Positions 37,601 to 49,600 of a stretch of DNA of 64,000 bases are shown here, in pieces. A program made the translations under genes and the position numbers. Position 1 is the first letter of the stretch. The number at the start of each line of letters is the position of its first letter. The notes under the pieces were generated by a model. The model saw only the letters and a program-made list of their open reading frames with translations, was not told the DNA's origin and did no database searches. Where the stretch lies: assembly GCA_903813345.2 (NCBI GenBank), contig CAIIXF020000011.1, forward strand, positions 35,560,166 through 35,624,165. The letters run 5' to 3'. This DNA is from Owenia fusiformis (taxonomy: Eukaryota; Annelida; Polychaeta; Sabellida; Oweniidae).

Positions 37601-40600
37601 CTATTCTAATATTTTTAACATGATTATTGACTATTTTTTTTATTAATTGTAATGTTGTGGAAAATATATTTTCAAAAATTAACAATCTATATTATTTGTG
37701 AATACACTTTTCCAGATTTGAACCTCGGCCATGGCAAATCTTTTTCTTTTTTTCTTTATTTCGTAGCCTGCAGCCACTATATACTTTCTTTATTTCATTT
37801 TTATTTAACACAGTGTCATATTTATTGCTTTTTGGGGTTTATAATATAGGTAAAATGTCTGTATGTGGCTTTAAGACAGGCATAAGTTGCAGGGAGTAAT
37901 TGTATTTTTCATTCCCAAAAACATGGAGGACTTAGTTCACAATTTTATTGCATATCTAGTTAACTAAATTAATATTGACCAAAACTATATTAACTTCCGC
38001 ACTTATACTTAAGGCATGGTTAAAAATTCTGGAAGCAACCAGCTTAAAAGTTGGGTAGAAGCCATGATATTATGTTTTTGTTTATCTCTAAGGTTGCTTA
38101 CAACTATTTTATCATCTTTTTATTGTAATTCTATATTCCCATTCAACCTTCAGATAAAAGTTCTAGAAGGTTTGACATTTTGTTTTTATTTATTATGTCA
38201 TATAGTTAAATGCAGATTTAAAAGAACATACCTTGAATGTGGTTCAGTCTTACCCTGAAAAAGATTTAATTGTTACAATATGAAATAAGAAATGATATAT
38301 TTTCTTTATCAGGTATAAGTAACCATTTTTCTGATTTGTAGAGAATTTTCTAATAACCTGAAAACTGTTTCAAATATTTTACTATCTTTACTTTGGAATT
38401 CTATTTGTTTCTTAACTTTCTGCACCTAGGCACTGGTATTTGTTTTGGTTGTTATGGCTATTTAACCCTTTTCTTGATGAATTATCTATTTTGATAATGT
38501 TATAATATACCTGAAAACTATTCCAAATATTTTACTCTCATTACTTTATAGGAATTCTGTTTGTTTCTTAACTTTCTGCAGTGTTAGTTGTTTTGGTTGT
38601 TTTGATTGTTTTGGTTGTTTTGCTTGTTTTGATTATTTGATCTTATTCTTGATGTTTAAATATTATATGATGTTCAGGGTTCTCCTTAATTATTTATTCC
38701 TGCTAATCATCTCACTATTAGAGAGAATAGAGACAGAAAAGAGAATTCTCTGGGGTGGTGCTTTGACTATATGGAAATCAAAAATGTCACAAAAATCCAA
38801 TGGTTAATAAAATACCCCCTCATTTTTATTCAATTATACTGGATATAAGGATTTTGAAGAATGATGGGGGGGGGGGTCAAGAACCTTGGCACAAGAATAC
38901 TTTCATTTGATGTTTGATAATGAATCTGTTAAAGAGCTCAATGATAACATGGAAATCAAGAAATGTCACAAAAGTTGTATACGTAGATGAATAGATGCCC
39001 TCCCCCCCTTATTTTACCAAAGCATACTAGATTTAGGTTAAGGAGAATAGGGGGGGAGGGGTAGAATCTTGCTTCAAGAAAACTATCATATATCGTGATA
39101 AGGAAATTAGCTAGCTAGATAATGATAATGAAATAGTTAAATAGCTATCTACTCCTGTAAATCCAATATAAGCAAGAACAAAGACATAGAAATATTATGA
39201 TGAGCCTAAACTAATATTCCACGAGACTCAGAACCGATACATGCATATTGTTCTCTAATATGGGACTGAGACTGATTAATAGCATCTGCTGTCTGGATAC
39301 AAAGTGTCAGTTACAATTTCTATATTTTCTCCCTTATCTTGTAAGATTGTATTCATTTTCTTGCAAAGGTGAGAATTCACTTTATGTTCTACAAATTTGT
39401 TGCTTCATATAATGTTAGGTGCGCTAGTTTCTACTTTTTCTATATATTTAAGAGAAACCAAGATTTTTTTCTAGGATGCCTAGGAGGGTTCTGTGGCCGC
39501 TGTGCGATCAGTTGATTTTAATAATAATATTCATCTCAATCTCTGTCGTACTGTTTCTGCTGTGTGACATGTGAGAAGATGACGACTTTGAGTGGAATCA
39601 CCCTTGGCTCAAGTTTGATGTTCAACCTGTATTTATCTGTTTATTTGTTTCTTTTAAGTGACCTATTATAGGGATTTCCATTTGGGAATCATTTTTGAAA
39701 TACAGAAAATAAATTGAAATGCCATTTAGAAATTTATAATTAGAAATTATACAGTACGAATACTGAATGCCATTTTAAATGATCTATGAAGGAGACCTGG
39801 AGGAGGAGTCTTTAGAGTTCTTTAGACTGGGATGTACCAATTCGGTAATACTATTACTATAATGTTCATCTCCAGACCAAGATTTTGTCAGAGGGGATTG
39901 TTAAAAAAGTAGAAGACAAAAAATCAGAATTTAAAAATGGGCGATGGATGAAAATGCTTGTTTTTTCATCCGCAGATTTCGATGTTTCCCCTTAGATTGT
40001 ATTAGAGCATTTGTCTGTGGAATTGTCACACTGGCATCTATGATATGAACATTTAGGTACTACTTTTACCAATTTGTTCCATGCAAGTCAAAAGAAGAAT
40101 GAAAATTAATGCAGGAAGCAAATCTTCTTTGTGGTGACCCTGAGAGATTTAATTATATGACTCAGTCAAATAATTGGCTAATGCATGTTTATGATAATCG
40201 TTGGACAGTTTATTATTTAACAGCTTTTTGTGAAAATAATCATTATCCCATCGAACGGAGGGATATAGGGAACGCCTCCGTCCGTCCGTCCGTCCGTCTG
40301 TCCATCCATACATACGTCAGACGTACATCCATATATACGTCCGTACGTACGGGCAATAACTCAAATACCGTTAGCCCGATTTTGTTCATATTTCGTACAC
40401 ATATACCCTAGGGTGGAAGAAGTTCTGCTCGAAGCCGATTTTCAACATGGCCACTCATTTAAAAATGGCGGCCATTTTAGTGCCGATTTTACAGTTATTT
40501 AGATGCAATATGTAAAACTGTAATAGCAATATGTTTTAAATGTAAAAAATTATATGGGACATTAATAATGCTAGAAATGTAGATATTAAAGAAGCACATC

Positions 40601-43600
40601 ATGAAAAATGGCTGCCATGTCTAATGACACTTTTGGTAGAAGGTGGCCATTTTGAAAAATGGCTGCCATTTTTGCCATATACTTTTTTGTAAATACGCCA
40701 GCCATGGCTATTCGATTGGATTTGCTAGGTTTTGGCGTTGCTGTTGTCTAGTTAAATTAGTAAAGGTATATATTTTTGTGTGTTTTCAGGCATTTTCTGT
40801 GTTCTTCGTATGTATCGCGGTGACTTCAGATGTGATCTGCTACTTATTTGTTCCAGTACAGTGGCTGTTCTTTGCAGCTAGCACTTATGTGTGGGTGCAA
40901 TATGTCTGGCATACAGGTAAGAACAGTGGCTGTTCTTTGCAGCTAGCACTTATGTGTGAGTGCAATGTGTCTGGCATACAGGTAGGAACAGTGGCTGTTC
41001 TTTGCAGCTAGCACTTATGTGTGAGTGCAATGTGTCTGGCATACAGGTAAGAACAGTGGCTGTTCTTTGCAGCTAGCACTTATGTGTGAGTGCAATATGT
41101 CTGGCATACAGGTAAGAACAGTGGCTGTTCTTTGCAGCTAGCACTTATGTGTGAGTGCAATATGTCTGGCATACAGGTAAGAACAGTGGCTTTGCAGCTA
41201 GCACTTATGTGTTGGTGCAATGGCTGTTCTTTGCAGCTAGCACTTATGTGTGGGTACAATATGTCTGGCATATAGGTAAGAACACTGGCTTTGCAGCTAG
41301 CACTTATGTGTGGGTGCAATATGTATGGCATACAGGTAAGAACAGTGGCTTTGCAGCTAGTACTTATGTGTGGGTGCAATGGCTGTTCTTTGCAGCTAGC
41401 ACTTATGTGTGGGTACAATATGTCTGGCATATAGGTAAGAACACTGGCTTTGCAGCTAGCACTTATGTTTGGGTACAATATGTTTGGCATACAGGTAAGA
41501 ACACTGGCTTTGCAGCTAGCACTTATGTGTGAGTGCAATATGTCTGGCATACAGGAAGGAACAGTGGCTGTTCTTTGCAGTTAGCACTTATGTCTGAGTG
41601 CAATATGTCTGGCATACAGGTAGGAACAGTGGCTGTTCTTTGCAGCTAGCACTTATGTGTGGGTGCAATATGTTTGGCATACAGGTAGGAACAGTGGCTG
41701 TTCTTTGCAGCTAGCACTTATGTGTGGGTGCAATATTTCTGGCATACAGGTAGGAACAGTGGCTGTTCTTTGCAGCTAGCACTTATGTGTGGGTGCAATA
41801 TGTCTGGCATACAGGCAAGTACAGTGGCTGTTCTTTGCAGCTAGCACTTATGTGTGGGTGCAATATGTCTGGCATACAGGTAAGAACAGTGGCTTTGCAG
41901 CTAGCACTTATGTGTGGGTGCAATGTGTCTGGCATACAGGTAAGAACAGTGGCTGTTCTTTGCAGCTAGCACTTATGTGTGGGTGCAATGTGTCTGGCAT
42001 GCAGGTAAGAACAGTGGCTGTTCTTTGCAGCTAGCACTTATGTGTGGGTGCAATGTGTCTGGCATGCAGGTAGGAACAGTGGCTGTTCTTTGCAGCTAGC
42101 ACTTATGTGTGAGTGCAATATGTCTGGCATACAGGTAGGAACAGTGGCTGTTCTTTGCAGCTAGCACTTATGTGTGGGTTCAATATGTCTGGCTTACAGG
42201 TAAGAACAGTGGCTTTGCAGCTTGCACTTATGTGTGGGTGCAATATGTCTGGCATACTGGTAGGAACAGTGGCTGTTCTTTGCAGCTAGCACTTATATGT
42301 GGGTGCTATATGTCTGGCATACTGGTAGGAACAGTGGCTGTTCTTTGCAGCTAGCACTTATATGTGGGTGCTATATGTCTGACATACAGGTAGGAACAGT
42401 GGCTGTTCTTTGCAGCTAGCACTTATGTGTGAGTGCAATGTGTCTGGCATACAGGTAAGTACAGTGGCTGTTCTTTACAGCTAGCACTTATGTGTGGGTG
42501 CAATATGTCTGGCATGCAGGTAAGAACAGTGGCTGTTCTTTGCAGCTAGCACTTATGTGTGGGTGCAATGTGTCTGGCATACAGGTAAGTACAGTGGCTG
42601 TTCTTTGCAGCTAGCACTTATGTGTGGGTGCAATGTGTCTGGCATGCAGGTAGGAACAGTGGCTGTTCTTTGCAGCTAGCACTTATGTGTGGGTGCAATG
42701 TGTCTGGCATACAGGTAAGTACAGTGGCTGTTCTTTGCAGCTAGCACTTATGTGTGAGTGCAATGTGTCTGGCATCAAGTAAGTACAGTGGCTGTTCTTT
42801 ACAGCTAGCACTTATGTGTGGGTGCAATATGTCTGGCATGCAGGTAAGAACAGTGGCTGTTCTTTGCAGCTAGCACTTATGTGTGAGTGCAATGTGTCTG
42901 GCATACAGGTAAGTACAGTGGCTGTTCTTTGCAGCTAGCACTTATGTGTGGGTGCAATGTGTCTGGCATGCAGGTAAGAACAGTGGCTGTTCTTTGCAGC
43001 TAGCACTTATGTGTGGGTGCAATGTGTCTGGCATGCAGGTAGGAACAGTGGCTGTTCTTTGCAGCTAGCACTTATGTGTGAGTGCAATATGTCTGGCATA
43101 CAGGTAGGAACAGTGGCTGTTCTTTGCAGCTAGCACTTATGTGTGAGTGCAATGTGTCTGGCATACAGGTAAGAACAGTGGCTTTGCAGCTAGCACTTAT
43201 GTGTGGGTGCAATGTGTCTGGCATGCAGGTAGGAACAGTGGCTGTTCTTTGCAGCTAGCACTTATGTGTGGGTGCAATATGTATGGCATGCAGGTAAGTC
43301 ATGAGTTTTACATCCTTCTCTTTGAGTTTGGCAACAGGAAATCTTCATTTGATAGCATGTCAACACCTGTTAATGTTTGAATCTTAACTAGACATTATGT
43401 AAGATGTATAACGCTCATTTAAAAAGATATTCTGATATAACTTGTTTGTGAAAATCAGGTTCATTAACTGTCATAATGTTTTACGTGAACCATTTTGCTA
43501 CCAATTTAGTATTTTTGCCTTCGTATGTTTTTAGTTATGCAATTTTTCTAATTTTCAAAATTTCATCTTTGATTTGGAGCTTCTTGAGTAAGTTGTTATG

Positions 43601-46600
43601 TCATCTTAACAAGTAGGATGTCATTAATTTTATACAGAATATGTTTAATATATAACTTTCTTTGTATTTCTGTTTTATAACTACAGTATTATGAAACATG
43701 TCCATTACACATGTAATAATTGTTTAATAACTCATTAGAAGGTGGTGATAAGCAATTTAATAAGATAAAGGTGTTGATTAGAAAGTATGTGTAGCCTCCA
43801 TTTTGTAGAAACACATTTCTCTTTTATCTTTTCAGATCGTGGTATCTGTCTTCCCACAGTATCTCTTTGGCTGCTATTTGTCTACATAGAGGCATCTGTT
43901 CGTCTCCGTGACCTCCGGCCAACACCGCTGAGTTTCCAGCTAAACCTTTGCAGGCCATTTGCGGCACACTGGTAAGACGGAGACTATTAATGAACATGAT
44001 AGGGATTTTGTTTTATTTGCAATAATAAATGTACACTTAAAATGTGTAAGTGTAAAAATAGTATAGAGTAAGTAACACTGTCATTCTTAAATAAACCATT
44101 TAATAACCCAGCTGCCGGTAGATAGTTACCAGTTTCACCACCAGGTGGCTGGGTTAGGTAACATGGTAGATATATCAGAAAGATCTCTTAAAAGTAAAAA
44201 TTTAATTTTACTTAATACTGTTCTATTAAAAGATTCTTTTATTTGTTTTTCAGCATTGGCTATCCAGTTGTCACACTAGGCTTTGGTTTTAAAAGTTATA
44301 TTTCTTATAAAATGAGACTCGTAAGTATTAGACATTTTTTTGTCTTATTTTATTGACTCTTTAGATGTCATGACCTGACATATTAGTCATACATGGACTG
44401 AATTTATAATATCTACATAATCTTGTATTTGTTTCAATCAAACAAATCAGTTTTTTCAGGTGTTCGATATATTTACTACGTTAACATATATATATATATA
44501 GATATATTTACGTAACATTGATAAAGATGTCATCATTTCTTCATTATTCAATTCTTTCAGAGAAAACAAAAAGATGTCCAGCGAGACAATGATTTTTACT
44601 ACATGGTTCTACAACAAGCCTTGCCTCCAGAGCTACAGCAGTTAAACACAGAAAAACAAAAGGCAGTCACTAACACAGAAGAAATAGGTAATCATATGGT
44701 CTGTGGCATTGGCTAGGGTTACCGAATAGTCTCGCTTCAAGACTGGACCCCTCACCTCACCTCACCCTCTATTCCACCAACATATCACTGTGTAGAGGGG
44801 TGAAGGGCATGTTTTTTATGAAGAAGTGATGTATCCTATGGCAATTTTCTTTAAATGAAAACACTTTTATAAACACATATATCCCCTTGTGTAGCCTTGC
44901 CCAAGTCGGTCTCTTTTACTTAAATTGATTTCTATTATGACCGCCTTGTACTCAAGAGAAAGCCACGTGCTTTACCGACAGTTTGTTGATGTCGGTAAAA
45001 TTTGACCAATCAATGACGGCCCTGCAGCATTAGCTCATTATTATGCACGGTCAAAAACAAGTACACTTTTCACCGGGACTTCACGAACAAATCTTGGACG
45101 AATTCATCATGAAAATACAAATATTTTATCAAATAAATATCAATGAGAGTAGTGGATGCCGGAGCATCGAACGGATAACCAAAGGTGAGAAGATTTCAAC
45201 AATAAACGTTGAAACGATCGCTGAACATGTAGGCTGAGATTCAATCACCGATCGACGACAACATGACCCGCTATATTGGACTTAGGTCTTCGTGCATTTT
45301 CATCGCGAAATCAGTTTTAAATCAACATTGAATCGCATGATTTAATTTATATTAATGACTCTTACCTTCCAATGTACATTTAATTACAAAATATATAGAA
45401 CACTCGATCAGATCGTTGAATTTCAAGTCATAGATGGAAAGTTTGTTTTGTTTATGCAGCTCAACCTGATAACGTTTTGATAGGTCATTCAGCCTGAAGT
45501 CACACATCGTGTCCACGCGATATCTGTCAATCAATAAGGTTTCGCAATACCCCTTCTAGCGTAGGTATTATAGAAATCTCGAAACCGTTGAATATTTCAG
45601 CATAATAACAGCAGAGATGTATTGGATTGTACAAGGCGGTAATAATTCAAGATCAGATAAGTAAAAAATACCGACTTGGGCAAGGGTACCCCTTGTGGTT
45701 CGCATTCATAATTAGATACAACAATTATTCAGTCAAACCAAGCGGAATCTTATATTTCAATGGATTAATAGTTCCAATAACTGGTAATGAATCAATCCAT
45801 ACCTTCAACGTCACATGTTTTATTCTACAAATGCTGGATGCCTTCAAATGATGTGTTAAATGTCATCAGTCTTGGGCAAGGTGAAGTACATCAATCTATT
45901 TTTGTAGGATATCAGACATCAAAGCTATAGAATCTGAAATTGAATCATTATATTATTGAACCTTATATTCTTTGAAACTGCAATGTTTTTATTAAGTATT
46001 CTTGTATTGTATTACTAATTTGTTTTTAGATGCTTCGAAATAAAAAAAATTGAATGTGAATTCTTTGCCTTAGAAATTAAAGAATGTTATTTCATCCCTG
46101 AATATTAATCTTGAAGAATTTTGAGCTTTTGTGGTGAAGAAAGATTGGGTAATTTGATGGGAGGGCACTGTGCAGGGGGGCTGTTAGACAGTTTGTATTC
46201 TAAATAATTGCTAAGGACTTATTTCTTCATGACCAGTTGCACGCTTCAGGTTCCATTTTTGTCCATATTTTTAAACTTTTTACTAATTCCTCTTTCATCT
46301 CTTGTACCCATTCATACATATTCTACATATTTCCAGCATTAACTCCAAAAGATAAAGAGGAGGAAATCTCATCAAATGGCGTCCAGGTTGCGTCAGCTCC
46401 AGTCAAAAACAGTAAATCCAACAGTAAGGCGGACAACACACCCTCCACTACATCTCCAGACAAAGCAGACAAAGATATTAAACACAAGCATACTAACAAC
46501 ATTGAAGATTATGAATACATAGAGAAGACATTGTCTAGGAAACAGAATAACGTCAATGAAAATGATGAGACATTAGACCAGGACTCACATCAACACAACA

Positions 46601-49600
46601 GTAATAAGGCTTTCAAATCGAGCAGTGCAAAAACATCAAAATTGAACAGTAGTCGAGAATCACGGAAAGATAAGGGTAAAAGTAACACGGCAAAGGAAAG
46701 TAACACTAGTTCTTCTACAACTACTACCAACAATCTTGCTGCTTCTAAAGACGACAACATTTCCAAGTAAGTACATGCGCACTTAATTCCTCAGTTAGTG
46801 CCCCATTCATGGTACTTCACCATAACGCCACTGGGAGCGGAATAAGTTAATATTTGGGTCAAGGGATGAGGTTGCTTGGTGTGGTGTAAGTTTGAATACT
46901 GAATTATACAGCCAATCCTGAGCTGCATCGTATAGTGCAATTTTGGCTATGGAACCATACAATACCCTAAAATATGGTACTGTATGATACCATAGACTCG
47001 AACAGTACCATGCAGTTATGTGATTTTAGAGTGTGAATTAGGTTTTTCCCTCTTATGTCAATTCCTAAAGTGCACCAGCTGAAGTTGAACCATACGCTAT
47101 CCAGTTTAATCTTTTATCCCCAGCCTGAAAAATAATATTATTGAGAAAAAACTGCTTATTTCAAACCTCATAATTGCAATGATTCCACTGAATATGTGTA
47201 AGTTCTAACCCAACTTTAAACTTGTTGCGACCACTTCGCATATTCCTTCGTGCATGCACATTGCTGGTTTTTGCATATGCAGTAGTTGAGCCATACATGA
47301 TTCATAATTATATGGCAAACTGTCTGGAAATCGGGGCCATTTATAACAAGAGTAATTGTGACTAGATTTTTGTGTAATGCCTTAGGGGTAGGGGTGAGAC
47401 GACAACCCGATGAGTCGAGGACTCGCGGGTTTGGGGCTTCGAGTCGAGTCGAATCGAGTCAAAGTTGATGAATCGAATCATTTTCGAGTTGAGAAAAAAA
47501 TTCGAAAAAATAAAAAAATTCAGAAAAATACGCATGTTTTTACTCGATATTGCGTTGAATATATAAGTTTCAATGACTTGGATATGCTTGTATTAAATTA
47601 TTATATTGTATGTACACATAAATGAAAGAATATATATAATAAAATCAGAATAAACTATGACGAATTGTGTTTGTTTATATTTCCGGCTTTCCACCATTGA
47701 CGCATTAAAAATACGAACGGTCAAAAGCGATGTTGTTCGCACTTTCGCGACTCGAAACGGATTCGAAACTCGAATCGTCATTTTCTGACTCGAATTGGAT
47801 TCGACTCGAATCGGATTTTTTCGACTCGTCTCACCCCTACTTAGGGGGATTGAATGCTTTAGGGGGATTGAATTACACATGTATCTTATATCGTATATAT
47901 ATAAGATGCATAAACTAAGGCAAGACAGGTGTAATAATGACCACCCTTTTTTTTACCTGTTTATCCATGCTTTCTGTTCCATTGGTCAGTATTTAACAGA
48001 GCCGTGGGTGTCCATCCAAGATTGACAACCAGGAGTGAAGGCATTGATGAAACTATGGAAACTAAAGAAACTGGTCGATGTTACCCACCTAGTCATAAAT
48101 GCTGCATCCTTAATGAATACTGAAAAAAATATTTTAAGAAATATTTTATAATTGCAGATTGGAGTCAGAAATCAAGCGTGTGAAACTAGACCTCCAAGCC
48201 AGTCGCAGCATAGAACAGGACCTCAGATCTCAGATTAACAGTCTGTCTCTCCAAGACAAGGCACATAAGTCAGAACTCCATCAGCTCAGACAGGACAATG
48301 AAAGCTTACAGACAAAGTAAGAGATTGATTTTCGCAAGAAATTAAGGATTTTGTTTTCTCTGTTTTGTTGATTTAACCCAAGATGTGTACTGAGCGAGTT
48401 TACTCGCTTTGACGTCACATTCCATGTAGACTATCAGCTGTTTGCAAAAAGTCAGAAGTCTTTATCTTAAATAATTTGCTGCTATTCTTCTCCAAATGCA
48501 ATGGTTTTGATAGTTGATGGTGTTGTTAACATTCATACAACATCATTTTTACAAAATAAGTTAAATAGACACAATAAAAATATTTTCAAACTTTTTATTT
48601 CAAAAATATTGACCAGAAGTTTGAAACTGGAAGTGGCCGGAAGTGAACAATATCTTTTTATTTTTGGATTAAATTGAAGAATGCTCATCAAATATTAGGA
48701 AATCGATCACAATGTATGATCAGGTGATGATAGTATCATTTTAACTTGTGAAAAATGAAGGAAATATCATTGATATGTGGGTAAATGGTGATTAGAATAT
48801 TTGGAAAATTTGGAAAATTTTCAGACAAATCTCTAAAATCTCTGTCATAAACTTTGACTTCAAGTCAATGTATAGGGTTAGTTAGATGACCCCTTCATAA
48901 CTCTTAATGCTTTTTCATGGCATTTTAAGTAACTTAGCTACCATATTGCATCCATATGATACACGCATATGTATCATACTTCTGGTATGATCAGGTTCTA
49001 TATTAAAGAGTCAAAGTAGGAGACCTGGATTTCTGTGAAAAAGACTTAACATTTTGCTACCAACCTTTGTATAGTTGATTTTGAAAATTACTTGAATCAT
49101 TTTTTTTATTTTATGGTTATTCCTATTTATGTGAGAAGTGAAAGAATTACACATGTTTAATATCCAAATTTACATGGTGAAGTTAAGCATTGCTTACATC
49201 GTAGATTACACAACCTTGTGACAAGCAGGCAACACGACAAACTGACACTGGCAGACTTGAACAGGAAGCTAACAGATGAACGTAAAGCAAAGGCGACTAT
49301 AGAAGCACAATTGGCACAGGAACGCAAGGCTAAAAAACAGGAAGAGGCAGCTGCCGCTAGGGCAGTTGCCATGGCAGCAGCTCAGAGGTACAACAATAAA
49401 TAACTGAAAAATGGTTTTTTCAAACTTACGCATTTTTTGATATTCATGGAACATTTGATAAGTCAATTTAGTGAATGCAATTTTGATTGGCTAGCTGGAT
49501 TTTATCAACCATACTCTTAGTGTTCTGATTGGTTAAGGCTAGATCAAAGGATTAAAGAGTTCAGGTGAAGCTCTCTTTTAAGAAAACATGGAATAAATGT

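Noticed and set aside
41080-42354. Several 60-156 codon frames inside the macoilin array
   Set aside because: Readings through the splice-site array, including the antisense strand. They do not represent separate genes.
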